From Leishmania infantum JPCM5 (Eukaryota > Euglenozoa > Kinetoplastea > Trypanosomatida > Trypanosomatidae), in contig NC_009409.2 in NCBI RefSeq assembly GCF_000002875.2, positions 169,043 to 233,042 on the forward strand: a stretch of 64,000 bases of DNA. Reading direction: 5' to 3'. Below are positions 9,779 to 21,571 of the stretch, piece by piece (position 1 is the stretch's first letter; each line of letters begins with the position of its first letter). The position numbers and the translations under genes were made by a program. Under the pieces are notes generated by a model. That model was not told where the DNA came from, did not search any database, and saw only the letters and a list, made by a program, of their open reading frames with translations.

Positions 9779-12573
9779 CACCAAGTGGATCCCTTCCGCC
9801 GTCAGCAATGTGGCCATAATAGCCAGACGACAGAGACGAGAAAGAGAGGAGGGGGCGTACGTGAACGGCACAGAGGATGAAAAAAAAAAATGTACGTGTG
9901 CACCAATGCAAGTGGCGGAGGAGGTTGAAGGCGGGAAGGCTTGTCCAAAACGGCGTGCTCTGTTTGTTTGTTTTTTCGCTTTTTTGGCGAACGCTTGCGC
10001 GCGCGTTACGCGCATCATCGACAAGGCTGACCTCTCTGCCACCAGAGTCGACACCCCCGAGCATAGAGCACAACGGAGCCATTCGAGATAAAGCGTATTC
10101 TCGGAAGGCGAAGCACAGCGGAAGGAGCAGAGAAGGAGCTGCGAATGTCCCCCTCCCCTCAAGCCCCTCTCGCCAGCCTCGTATCTGTGGCTTCCCTCCG
10201 CTTCCTGGACAGGGTCATCTGCAGAGAGTCCGTGTCCGAGAAAGCGCGAGAGAGAATGGGGGAGATCAATCTACCCTTTTCGCCCAGTCTTCATCACCGG
10301 CATCCGACGCGGTACCTGCCTGGCGCGGCCCGACCAACCGCAGCCGAGAACTCACGTCGGGTTGTCGATGAAGACTCCCACAAAGCAAACGAATGTACGC
10401 TGCTCGGCTCCTTTTTGTTCGGCTTGTTTAGTGTTTTTTTTTTCGAGGACGCATGCCTCTGCCTTCGTTGTTTGTGGTTTGTTTGTTTGGAGGTGGAGGG
10501 GGGCAGATCGGGGGAGGGGTTTTAATCAAACACGGGATGTGCGTACTCCATTCCTTTGTTTCCCTCTCCTCTCTCGTGAACATCAAACACGGAAAACAAA
10601 TGGGAAGAAACAAACAAAGAGTGACCCCACGGCACAACAACAAAAAAAAAGGAAACCAAACAACGACGAAAAAAAGGAAACATGGGACTCGCAGAGAATC
10701 GGCCTCTCACGAGAATACACGCGCACACGCACACACATGCATGTATACACGGATGCGCACACATACGCACACACCGCACGCACGCACAGACAAACACACA
10801 GAGAACGATAGAAAGAACAAAGAAAGACGAAGACATGAGAAAGGTCGGATGCAGTGCAGCGCTTTCTTTTTTCTTTTTCTCTTCATTCTGAGCTTAAACA
10901 GTTACATACATTTTAGCGTCTTTCTCCGTCTTTGCTCATCGAAGCCCGTGCTGCCAGTTTTACTTGCGCCCTTGTTTACTGTGCGGTCTTGACCTTCGTT
11001 CTTCCTCTGCGTTCTGTCGCCGTGTGCCCTTGACATCTGCGAAATTTCCAAGTGTTTTCGTGTGCTCGTGTGAGTCCGTGCGCGGGTGTGTTTAAATACT
11101 TCTGCATTGATGTCCGAGAGAATGCGGTTCCACTGGGGGTAGAGGTACAGGTTTTTCATACTTGAGCCCTGTCTACTCCCTCTTGCCCCCGCTCTCTCCG
11201 TTTGTGCGCGCATGAAGGCGGCACGCCATTACTCTCTCTCTCTCTTTGTGTTTGTACGCGTGTGTATGTGTGTTTGTGTGTGTGTTGAACCACTTGACCA
11301 GTGTCGCCCAAGCGCGCTCCCTTTCTGCCTCTCCGTCTCTCCCGCTCGCGCCTCCACTCCTCTTTGTGGGCAAGTGGATGTATCGTAGGAGCGTTTTTTC
11401 CCGCCATGACGGTTGCATGCGCGTGCGTGTGTGCGCTGGTGCGTCGATGCGAATGAGCGACCAAGACGAGAAAGGGAAGAGACTCTCCCCCTCCCTCCCC
11501 TCACCACCTTCACGCAACTCTCTCTCTCCCCTAAACACTCTTCCGTCGACAGCGTTCGCCTCGCGTGGGAAGTTGGAAGACACAGAGCGAGAGGAGCGCG
11601 TGGATGCATTGCAGTATGTTGAGGTCATCGAGCCGGCACTCAAAACAAAATGAAAAAAGAGTTGTAAGGTGGAGCAACGTCAAGGTAAAAGAACAACAAA
11701 AAAAAAACTGCGCATTCATATATGGAGAACGTCAGCACACGCGGCACCACACACACGCGCAAAGTACTGCCAACCGTCCCAGCGTGGCGATCACCCGGTA
11801 CACAAAAAAAAAGGAGCGCGCACTTATAGACGCACGGGCAAACACAGAGAGAGACGTCGTTTGGCTGCATTTTTCCGCTTTTTTTTTTGAGAAAGCGCAC
11901 ATACCAAAACGAAAAGATGCAGAGGAAAAGAGGAGGTGCGAAAACGTGAACAGAGGAGATGAGGCCTACCAGACAGCCGTGCACGCACACACACACACAC
12001 ACACGCAGACAGACACAGGCAGACACAGACACAGAGACAGAGACAACCCAACAACAACAACGCAGGAAGCGACGAAAAAAAAAATTCGAAAAAGGCAAAT
12101 GGAAGCTAATAATAAAACAAAAAAGGGGGTGGGGGACTAACAACAACACAAAGAAAACGAGAAACTCGCACACAAACAAAACACATACCAGCACACGCAA
12201 AAAAAAAGCGAGAGAAAGAGAGACACACTCGGGGTGTGGGGTGTAGACGACACAGTCGGCACTAGTGTGTGCGTGTGGGGGCAGAGGCGCATTCACAACT
12301 GAGGAGAAGAGGAGGGGAATGCAAGAGAAAACGAGCAAGACAAGACAGAAAACAAGAAAAGAACACGCACAAGCACACGGTTGCCTAAGCATTCATGCAC
12401 GCCTATGTGTCATTGTGCGCGCGTGTGCGTGCGTGTTTTCGAGGGGCAAGCGGGGGAAAAAATGAAGAAGGCACAGCCGACGATGGAAGACTGAGATCCG
12501 GATTTCCTTTTTTTCCTTTTCCGTTCATTCGGCTGCATGTCGAGATAATGGTCTCCGTGAGAGATGAGGATGC

Positions 12574-12595
12574 GTGTGTGTGTGTGTGTGTGTGT
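12574..12595. repeat. GT/CA microsatellite
   Basis: About 11 GT units lie inside the 7-kb spacer between SCD6 and the ABCB gene. They are flanked by purine-rich sequence and further short CA/GT runs. Confidence 0.85.
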
Positions 12596-15500
12596 ATTCG
12601 GCGGACATCTATGGTGGTAGAGGGAACACCAGATAAGCACACACACACACGTCTATCTATATGTATATACACAAAAAGAGATCAAAATTCGCACGTCTCC
12701 TTCAGATCGCTTTCATCTCTCTTTTTCTCTTCCCGAAATTCTTGCTTTTGTGTGTGTGCGTGTGTTCCATTATTGCTCCGCATTCTCGTCTTCTCTCTGT
12801 TTTTCCCTCGTCGGCCGCTTTTCTCTTTGTGTTTTCCCTTGCTAAAGAAACGAGCGCGCACACACGCATGCACACATGTATCTGCGCACACACAGGGACT
12901 ACGCAACAGATGCAGAGGCATCAACGCAGCCAACCGTCCAACCCGTGCGCGCATCCGGAGAGGGGCAGGAGGGCAGCATACTGAAGAAGGAGTCAGTCAC
13001 AGCCTCTCTAACAGTACGTGCCAGGCACCGCCGTTATCCGATTACTACTACCCGCTCGACTGATTCGCCACCATTCTCTCCTCTTTCGACGTCGGCACCA
13101 GGGCAACGGGCAAGGGGGGAAAAGAGTTCGGCAGTAAGACAGCATGTACACAACGTTGTGCAGACACACACGGGAGCACACGACCACACAAGCTCACATT
13201 CACATACGCACGTAGTCCCTTTATCTTGCGCAGCCATGCATATGCACAAGCATACACATACTGAAGCGCGGCGCATGCACCCAGACCACTCACCCACGCA
13301 GATCCGCTCCTTTTTCTTGAGCAAGAGCACACACACAATCACAGAGGTGCGTGCACACGCCTCCACACACACGCGTACGGTAAGAAAGAATCAGGCGCAG
13401 ACGTGTTAACAGGCCTACGAACACTTAATTACATGCACGCAGAGGCAGGAACGGCGTACATGTAACTGTGTTTACTTGTAGATCCCCCCGTGTCTCTTTC
13501 GTTTTTGTCGGGCACGTGCCTGGATGGCCTTGGTCGGGTATGTACGTTGGTGTGCGGAGGCGAGCAGGAGGAAGGCGGTCCGTGTGGAAAGGTTGGAAGT
13601 TAAGTGGCCAGTTGCTCAAGGGATAACGACAAACACAAGAGGAAGAGGGGGTACGGTACACTGTGAAGCAACAAGAAAAGTGAAAAAAATCCCCCCACAG
13701 ACTCCAACAACACATCGCCGTGCGCTCTTCACGTCCTCGTCAATACAGACAGACAGGCTCACACGCACACATGAATCACGACTGCTCGTGGCTCCTCGTC
13801 CTCCTCCGATGGGTATTATATATTTTGTTTGGTTGCATCCGTACCTTTGCCCTTCGCTTGTTTCGTTGGGCTCTCGCTCTCTCGTGCTCTCGCGCTCTCT
13901 TTCTCTTTATGGCCGCCCCACGTCTTTTTTTCCTTTCGCCCTTTCTGGAAAGGGCGGAAGGGGGAAGGAGGGGCAAGGACTTCCTCGCCACAGTAGCGTA
14001 AGTATATCCCTCTCTCTCAAGGCTCACTCTCTTCATATATCAACTTTTTTCTTCTTTAGGGAGGGGGATTCTTCCGTCCTTATCGATGCGTCTGCTCGGG
14101 TCTGCCACGAAATATGTGTGAGGAAGTACGCGCGTATAAACACGGTGCCGAGTGTATGTGCGTGCGTATGTGTATGGACGGAGAAGCAAACAGATCATGG
14201 AGACTCGCTCGCGAGCGCAAACTGCCGCAGGCACGCATGCGCACACAGAGAGAGAGAGAGTGGGGCAAGTAAACCATACAAGTCCAGCACAAAAAAAAAG
14301 CAGAAAACGCATGCAGCCGAAGAGTCCTACGACGAAACAAAAAAAAAGGCGGAAAGACGAGAGAAAGACAAACAACAAAACATATTTATATATATAAACC
14401 AAAGGAAAGGGGAGGAGGAGGAGGAGGGGGGAGGGGCGTGCAAGCAAAGAACGGGAAAGCGAGGCAGGGCGAGCGAAGCGCTCTTCTCGCTCCGCCTTTC
14501 TTCTTTTTTTTTGGTGTTTGTTTCGAACAGGAAAGGGAGAAAAAGAGCGTGCGCGTGTGCGTGCGAGAGAAAAAGAGAAAGAACATGCCACAAACGCACC
14601 CAATCAAAGGGGAAAAAGGGGGAAAAACAGCAAGACAGCACGCAGACACGCGCTCCAGCATTGACCCACCCACGCATGCGCACACACACACACACACGAA
14701 ACCATATGGGCATAGACGATCGAGAGAGAGAGGAAGGAGAGACGGTACCGGTGGCAATGGTGGCGGTGGCGGTAATGGTGTTGCGATACGAAACCACACA
14801 AAAAAAAAGCGAAGAGATGAAAGACTGATAAGACGAGGAAGAACACATAAATGGAAACTATGAAAAACAGAAACACACACAACACATGCACAAGTGAGGG
14901 AGGCGAACAAAACGCACACGCACACGTGGGCGCAACATAAAAAAAAGAAACGTAAAAGACCCCACACGTTCATGTCGAAGAAACAAAGGAGAGGAGGAAA
15001 TAAGGCGGACGGCGAGAGAAAGGGAGGGAAGGGGAGGGCAGCGAGATGAGCAACTACGACGAGAAGGGGCGCACCACGGACAAGAGCGAGAGAAGAGGAG
15101 AGACAACCCAACAACAAAATAAAATAAAACGAAAGAGAGAGCGCGGGCCAAGGAGAGGAGGTGGAAGAGAGGAAAACCTCGACGGCGGTAAGGCAGTGAC
15201 GCCGGCGAGGAACGAAATGAAGGAGCGACGCTAGGCGGTGGTGGAACTGAGCGATACAGTCATCCCTTGCTTATTACTCCGCTTCTCTCGTTGTTTTCTT
15301 GCCCTGCTCCCGCTCTGCTGTGGTGGCGGTGAGAAACGCACTCAGGTGGGCAGCGCATTCACGCAGGCGCACAGCGAGTGCGGCGGGAGATGCAAAGAAG
15401 GCGTCCAGAGAGATGGGGAGAAAAAGATGACAAGAGGAGCACACATGGAGTCCATGGGATGGGGTGGGGTGGAGAACCGCCTCACACACGTGAGAAAAAG

Positions 15501-16376
15501 AGGAAGGGAGAAAACAGAAACAACAAAGAAGCCAAACAAAAAAAAGGCGTGTAGAAATAAGAGGTGCGCACAGCACCTCAAAAATGCATCTTGCACGGAT
15601 GTGTTGTTGTTGTTGTCGCATGCTGCTCCGGTCGGGGGTGCGTACGTGGGAATGCCAGTTCGGCATACATGTAGAGAGGCTAGGTTGTGTTTAAGTGTGT
15701 GTGTGTGTGCTTATGCAAGGTGAGGGACGCATACACGTATGTCACAGTCGACGCCGACGTGATCCTTCTTTGTTTCCCTCTCTCTGGCTCGGCATTGCAT
15801 GGGCGTCGAGGGAGAGTCTTCCAGAGAACGGATGAGGCACAGCGAACCACGGGGCGAGGGGTGGGAGAGACGGGCGAGATAGAGCGCCAGCACTGAGAGA
15901 GAAGCGAGGGTGCAAAAAGATCATCCAAGACCGTCAGGAGGGTCCGACATGTTCCCTCCCCCCTCCTTCGTCCCTCGGCCTCTCCCTCGCCTTCTCGCTT
16001 CAGAATCTGTACTCCTCGCTTCTGCGTCTCGCACCGATGTCCCGTCCGGACCATCCTCGCCGGCTGCAGCTACTGCACGCAGTGTGCGCCATAGCACTTT
16101 CCGTTTTTCTCTCTCCGCTTCTCAATGTGTTATCAGCGCCGCAGTTTAGCGTGAAATGCCATTCATGTGCGCGAGGAGGACGACAGCCAAGCACAGAAGG
16201 AGCTGGGTGGTACAAGTAACCTTTTTTTTTGCATTTTTCGTGTCGCCATCAGCGCATCCACGTTTCGCTATGCGCGAGGAGGCAGATGACGACAAGCCGG
16301 TGCCCTTGGCACCGCTCTCGCACTCTTCCACAGACTCCATCCTCTCCCTCCTCTATGCTCAGTGTCGCTGGCGCGC

Positions 16377-17270
16377 TCAACGCTGCTGGTAGCGTCCACG
16401 ACCGCCGCGGCCGCGACGGAAGCCGCGCATGCTGCTCACCATCTCTGACCCGAAGGTCTCGGTGTCCGCCTTGCGCATTTCGGCACGATTCATGCTGTTC
16501 TTCTCCTTCTGGTCGCACGAGATGGTGTCGAAGAAGCTGCTCTTGTCGTAGGCCTTGGCGTGAGATTTGGCATCCTCCTTGGCCTTCTCGAACTCGCTCT
16601 TTTTCTTCTCGAACTCCTCGCGGCACTTGGCAAAATCGAAATCTCCCTCGAACTTCTCCGTTGCGCCGACGTCGGCGGGCTTGAAGTCCTGGCCGGTGTG
16701 GTAGTCGCGGTAGTTGCGCCGGTAGTTGCCCGATCCGCCGCGACCGCCGTAGCCGCCGCGGTGATTGCGGTTGTTGTTGCTGTTGTTGTTGCCGCCGCCG
16801 TTATTGTTATTGTAGCGACCGGCGCCGTAGCCACCACGGCGCGCGCCACCGCCACCGCCACCGCGGTTGTACGACTGAGCCTCGTCGTAGAAGGAGCGGC
16901 TGCCACGAGTGGCAGCGCTGCTCGCCGCCGTCGCCGAAGCTGCAGGAGCCGCGGCTGCGGCGCGTCCTCCACGACCGCGCGCTGGGGCGTGCACCTCCAC
17001 AATAGCAGGGTCGCGCGCCTGCGGAGAGCTGCTGTCGCGGAAGACCGTCAGGTCCTTGATATCGGAGCCGCGGAACACGATGAATTCGAACAGCTGCTCC
17101 GTTGGCGGCACCTCTTCCACGCCGCCGCCCTTGCGGCCCTCGGTACCGTAGATACGCACATTCGACAGGCTCACGGTGTTTTCCTCAGTGTTGATAGAGT
17201 GCAGCTGACCCTCATAGCGGATCTCACTCTTGCTGATGAGGTTGATCACGTCGCCTACGGAGTTCTGCAT
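16377..17270 (-). CDS. SCD6: SCD6/LSM14 translational repressor
   Basis: The protein has 297 residues from ATG at 17270. The N-terminal LSm14 domain spans about 1-78 (starting MQNSVGDVINLISKSEIRYE). An Ala-rich linker and a Gly/Asn/Arg region (136-186) with RGG and poly-Asn runs follow. The FDF motif is at 206-220 (KFEGDFDFAKCREEF), the FFD box at 242-253 and the TFG box at 268-276; an RGG-type tail ends the protein. This order is diagnostic for the SCD6/Rap55/LSM14/Trailer Hitch family, which binds mRNA, contacts the DHH1 helicase through the FDF/FFD/TFG segments and represses translation in P-bodies and RNP granules. Only about 890 nt code for protein, while the spacer downstream of the stop is about 7 kb, so a very long 3' UTR is possible. 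Confidence 0.96.
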   Translation of the reverse strand: MQNSVGDVINLISKSEIRYEGQLHSINTEENTVSLSNVRIYGTEGRKGGGVEEVPPTEQLFEFIVFRGSDIKDLTVFRDSSSPQARDPAIVEVHAPARGRGGRAAAAAPAASATAASSAATRGSRSFYDEAQSYNRGGGGGGARRGGYGAGRYNNNNGGGNNNSNNNRNHRGGYGGRGGSGNYRRNYRDYHTGQDFKPADVGATEKFEGDFDFAKCREEFEKKKSEFEKAKEDAKSHAKAYDKSSFFDTISCDQKEKNSMNRAEMRKADTETFGSEMVSSMRGFRRGRGGRGRYQQR

Positions 17271-18522
17271 TTTTGTTTTTGCCTTTTAGCTGTCGTATTG
17301 CCGCGCTTGCGAGATAAAGATGGCGGGTGGATGGGGGTAGTGGCCAAAGTACGAGTGCTCCTACGAGGTGCGATGATGATCAGCTCACATGTTATGTGAG
17401 ATGTGGTGCCGGTGTGTGGGGGAGGCGGCAGAGGGGGAGGGACAGATGGACGCAAGGGGTGAAGAAAGCGGCTTTGTGTGAAAGGGTAGACGAACAAAAA
17501 AAAAAAAGAAATCTTAACTAGGGAAGCGCAGATATAGAGAGAAAGCGAGGCAGCGTTGGTAAGAAAAGGTGAGAGTGAGAGAGCTGATCCATATGCGGCG
17601 TTGTGAATGCGTGTGTGTATGTTGATGGAGAGTCGGTGGAGTGGAGAGGCGGGACGAAGTGCGGAAAGCCCATGTACACGTGAAGCATCGAGGTAGAGAA
17701 AAGGGGGGGCGGATAGAAGAGGCAGGGAGAGACAAGGAGAGGCAGGCAAGCACAGCGCTCGAGGCACTGCAGCAAGAACAGATACATGCACGCATACACA
17801 CGCGCATCTTGTCTGTTTCCTTGTCTGTCTGTATTCGTACCCTCAGTGAATGAGGGAGTGGGAGGAGAATACAATGAACTGCATGAAGGGGGAGCACGGG
17901 GGGAAGGGGGGCATGCAGATGCACCGTGGGACGCGCCACTGCCGCTGCCATCCCTCTACTTTGACTTTCATGCTCAGCTGTGTCGTTGGCCTCGGTGAGT
18001 CTCATAATCATCTTCGTACAAGCCAAGGAAGAAAGGACGTTCAATGGCCGCCCACCCACCCCAAAAACGAAAACTCCCCTTGCCTTTAGGGGTAGTGGCA
18101 GTTATCGGTATGTCGCGCGCACACAGACACGCATAAAACGTTGCTGAAGGCGACTTCCGTCGCCTGAAGCTACGGCGAAATGATGACGTCGCAGTTGAGA
18201 ACGTATAAGCCCCTTGTTGTAGCGCTGAATACTCCCACCACGGAGTCGTCATGGGGCAACGGGGGCTGGGTGGGGCTTCACATAGTGTACATGTGCGTGA
18301 GACGTCGGGCCCCCCTCAACACAGAGAGAGAAACGAGAAGGAACAAGTCGAGGAGAGCACCGCCAAATGCGAGCGAAGCAGAGACACGGATTAGAGGAGG
18401 GGGAACGATCGCTGGAGAGCTTGGGGTAACGCCGCTGCGGGCAGGAAAAGGGTGATGCCACATCTCCTAACGAACGGCACAGCCCGTGAGTGCTACAGAA
18501 AAAGGAGAGTATCCTCCACAGC
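17271..18522. other. Intergenic spacer upstream of SCD6
   Basis: A 1.25-kb gene-free stretch with GT/CA-rich and purine-rich segments. Its most structured element is a hairpin at 18139-18174, listed separately. An A-rich stretch on the transcribed strand directly precedes the SCD6 ATG. Confidence 0.7.
18139..18174 (-). promoter_or_regulatory. Strong stem-loop in spacer, GNRA-type loop on transcribed strand
   Basis: The core is AGGCGAC / GTCGCCT (18148-18154 with 18159-18165), a perfect 7-bp stem closing a 4-nt loop. Read on the transcribed strand the loop is GGAA, which fits the GNRA pattern. Beyond a 2x2 mismatch the arms pair again for 3 bp, then, after one mismatch, for 3 more, giving 13 bp in 36 nt. 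It lies about 350 nt after the stop codon of the armadillo-like gene, so it probably belongs to that mRNA's 3' UTR. A role in mRNA stability or translation is inference. Confidence 0.5.
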
Positions 18523-20553
18523 TCAACAGGCCTCAGCGCCGCCGAGAGGCACCACGGCGGCACGCGCAGCCCGCAAGACCGCCATACAGTCCGACTCCGA
18601 CAACTTCTGGAAGAGGAGCAGTTGAAACATCGATTCCCCGAGCGCCGCCTGAACTGCCTCCGTTACCCGCAGCCACAACGCGCCAGAGGAGGTGCAGTCG
18701 CCGCTGGCACCACTAGCTGCCTGCAGCCTCGACACACAGCTGAAATCCATATGCTGGCGCTGCATCTCCGCAGCAGCGCGCACAATGAACTGCAGTGCGT
18801 GGCAGCAATCGACCAGGGTGGCAGTGTCGCCATGCGCCGTCAAGCGCAGGTGCTTGAGAAAAGTCAAATGTCCGCTACGCTGCGACACGAGACGCAGCAG
18901 CAGCTGGCGCCTCTGGCTTGTCATGGGGCGCGAGATGAGAAGCAGCGCTGCCGTGCGACCGCACGAGAGCTGCCGGCGCTGACGCCGCAGGCGCTCCTGC
19001 TGGACGTTGGCGTCCTCCTGATCGCCGTGGATGACGTACTCATCGTCGTCGACCGCGTCGAGACAACGCGTCAAGATGTCCTGCGTGAAGCGCAGGTTCT
19101 TCGCGGCCAGGCTCAACAGCTCGCACCCCTCGACTTGGAGCGCCATGTCCTGGTCGGCGAGGGCGAGCTGGAAGAGTGTATCGAGGTACTCGCAGCGACT
19201 GAGGGGACGCAGGAGAGGGTCGCATGCGGAGGAACCACGAGGCGGTTCACCGGCTGGCATCCCCGCAAAGCCCCACGTATTCTCTGCACGGTCCATGCCA
19301 ACGATGGGCACGTAGTCCACACCGGCCTCCAGAGCCGCCTCTGCGCCGTCGCCGAGGCAAAACTGAGCGTAATGGTGCTGCTCCCTCTGCAGCTGCAGGG
19401 CGCGGATGGCTCGAGCGGTATGCAGCACCGCTACTTCAGACACGCGCCGCGACCCCACCAAGCTCGTCGCATCGGTGGCTGTCAACTCTTGAGCCGGTTT
19501 CACCGCGTCGGCTAGCACACGCAGCAGCCCCGTCTGGATTCCGCTCGCCAGCCGTGGATGGCCTTGACCAAGTACGGCCAGCAGCTCCGTCAGCGGTGCG
19601 ACGACCAGCGCGTCTGTTTCGCGCTGCAGAGCACGCAACACATGCAGCAGGCCCTCCTTGTCACCCACCATCTCGCGATACACGCGACCTGCGTTCACGA
19701 CGTGCAAGAGCAGCAGAGTTATGGCCCGCCGCTCTTGCACGAGCAGAGCCAGTGCCGGGGAGGTGGCAGCAGCAGCGGCCGCAGCACCACTAGCTGTCAG
19801 CGACGTCGACAACGGCGGCGGCGAGCTCGCCGTTGTCTCCAGGCAGTGGGTGAGAGTCGCGGCCCCGCCGCCTTCCACGAACTGGAGGAGAAAGCGAGAA
19901 CCGCGCAGAAAGATCGTGATCGCCTCGACCTGCGCCAGCAGCTCCGACGAGGGCGCCGCTGGGGTCGACGTCACTGCCAGAGATGATCCGTTAGCGGAAG
20001 CGTTTGTGCTGGAGTCTGGCGCCGTCGTGGACGGAGGTGGAACAGAAGCGGCCCCTCTCTTCGCGGAGATCTTTAGCGTTGCACTAACGGTAGCGGCACC
20101 AGCAGCTTTCATAGACGCGGCGGCCGCCGAGGACACGCCGTCGGACACCCACGCGCCGTAGCGCAGCTTCCACCAGGACGTGATGCGGGTAAGCAGCAAG
20201 GGAGCAGCGTCGCCGAGGTCCTCCTCCAACGCGTTGCTGTTGCTCGCACTGTGCAGCGCCTTCAGCGCCTCCAGCATGCACACGCGCTGTGCAGCACAAG
20301 CGCTGTCCCACACGCTGAGCCATGCGGCCGCGCGACGACCGCGCAGCTGGGGAGCCGCAGCTGCTGCCCTCCACTTTGCGCGCAGTCTATGCTGTGTTCG
20401 CTGCTTCGCTGCCGCATCAACCGCCGTCGGATGTGCAATGGCAGGTCGCATAGTGGAGGAAGACGAGAAAGCGGCAGTTGTGGATATCCGCTGTGACGCC
20501 CCTCGGCGTGAGTTGGCCGCACCGCCGGCATGCGCCGCTTGTGTGCCTGTCAT
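18523..20553 (-). CDS. Armadillo-like helical protein resembling ARMH1
   Basis: The first ATG is at 20553, giving 676 residues; the frame extends 7 codons further only to a GTG. After a basic, Ala-rich N-terminus, residues about 75-135 and 205-670 are helical and Leu-rich, separated by a Ser/Thr/Pro/Ala linker (about 145-205). The segment around 210-240 (AITIFLRGSRFLLQFVEGGG) and the following one around 274-310 (containing VVNAGRVYREMV) resemble, as I recall it, the repeat pattern of ARMH1 (armadillo-like helical domain containing 1, C1orf228), including the next helix with LGQGHPRLASGIQTGLLRVL. ARMH1 occurs in ciliated organisms and its molecular role is unclear, so a flagellar link is only inference. 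It could instead be another armadillo/HEAT protein. The gene call itself is strong because of length and GC-rich third positions. Confidence 0.85.
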   Translation of the reverse strand: MTGTQAAHAGGAANSRRGASQRISTTAAFSSSSTMRPAIAHPTAVDAAAKQRTQHRLRAKWRAAAAAPQLRGRRAAAWLSVWDSACAAQRVCMLEALKALHSASNSNALEEDLGDAAPLLLTRITSWWKLRYGAWVSDGVSSAAAASMKAAGAATVSATLKISAKRGAASVPPPSTTAPDSSTNASANGSSLAVTSTPAAPSSELLAQVEAITIFLRGSRFLLQFVEGGGAATLTHCLETTASSPPPLSTSLTASGAAAAAAATSPALALLVQERRAITLLLLHVVNAGRVYREMVGDKEGLLHVLRALQRETDALVVAPLTELLAVLGQGHPRLASGIQTGLLRVLADAVKPAQELTATDATSLVGSRRVSEVAVLHTARAIRALQLQREQHHYAQFCLGDGAEAALEAGVDYVPIVGMDRAENTWGFAGMPAGEPPRGSSACDPLLRPLSRCEYLDTLFQLALADQDMALQVEGCELLSLAAKNLRFTQDILTRCLDAVDDDEYVIHGDQEDANVQQERLRRQRRQLSCGRTAALLLISRPMTSQRRQLLLRLVSQRSGHLTFLKHLRLTAHGDTATLVDCCHALQFIVRAAAEMQRQHMDFSCVSRLQAASGASGDCTSSGALWLRVTEAVQAALGESMFQLLLFQKLSESDCMAVLRAARAAVVPLGGAEAC

Positions 20554-21571
20554 AGCTTTCAGACTGTAGCGCACCGACGGCGGAGGTCAGGTGAGGTGCG
20601 AGGCCACGCAGCAGAGGGAGACCAAGATGCCGGGGAGGAGCGGAGGCAAAGGCGGGAGACGAAATGTGCACTTCACATGTGGCTGGGCAGGGATGTGCGT
20701 GAGCCCAAGACACGCGCATGCACGTGCTGCGAGACGGAGAGATACAGCAAAAGAGGGCAGCGAGTGAGTGCGTGAGTGGAGATGTGCGCGAGGGGAGGAA
20801 AGAGGGGCGGCGCCTAGAGAACGCCAGAGGACGAGGGGCATGCAAAAGAGAAAGGAAGAGGAAAAATCATCAGCATGCGCACTCGCATTTGCGGCCGGCG
20901 AGGCACAGATGCGATGGCAAGGCGTGGCAAGGGCAGACTAAGCGGAGGGAGAAGAGAGGGTGCCCGGAGGAACAAGGTAGAAAAGCCCTCTCTCCCTGCC
21001 CCCTAGCAGCACTTCATGGCTCTCACACAAGAAGCTGAGCCGCCCTCATCCCTCCCCTTCCCTCTGCCCCCCCCTCCTCCGCCCCCTCTCTCTATCTGCT
21101 GCCACCACTCGCCCACCGAGCTGTGAACAATTCACCCACGGAGCAGGTGCCGCTGCATCGACTCCACCTCGCTCTCTTGTTTGGGTGTTATGATGGTGCC
21201 TCATCCGGCGCCGTCTATTTTCTCCTCTGAAACAGGCGATATGGAGGGGGGTGGCCTCGATGTGTGCTGCCGCCGTCACCATCACTTGCAGACCCGACGA
21301 GAGGATCAGGGTGAGAGGAAAAGGTACGGCGGAGAGCGAAGAGAGGGACAAGAAACGAAGGCATTCCGTTAAACAGAGCTAAGCAACAGTGCGGACGCAG
21401 CAACCGCGCGTGCAACAGAAAGGCAACCAGCCAACACATCGGCACGACTACAAGACACTGCGCTGACGCTCAGACGTTCGATCAGGCAAGTGTGCACACA
21501 AGCACACACTCGCACGAACGCGCATGCATGGGTGTCCGGCAGAGAGTCAGATTTTCTTCTCTCTTTGCGTC
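20554..21571. other. Intergenic spacer
   Basis: About 1 kb with no supported gene. It contains a CT-rich block on the plus strand near 21030-21095, purine-rich stretches and short CA runs. Small frames here lack coding character. Confidence 0.7.

Larger units (their letters stand above)
9410..16376. other. 7-kb intergenic spacer between SCD6 and ABCB
   Basis: This is the longest gene-free stretch in the window. It should contain the SCD6 3' UTR and the ABCB 5' UTR. It holds many CA/GT microsatellites (9549-9578, 12574-12595, 11985-12004, 15693-15708), a GGGGT pentamer array at 9727-9778, polyA/T runs and long purine-rich blocks. The longest open frame (434 residues, plus strand, 13524-14828) is Arg/Lys/Thr/His-rich low complexity, shows no domain and runs against the cluster. 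I see no credible gene. Confidence 0.7.

Noticed and set aside
13524..14828. 434-residue open frame on the plus strand
   Set aside because: Antisense to the whole cluster, made of Arg/Lys/Thr/His-rich simple sequence from purine and CA repeats, with no domain and no gene-like codon use.
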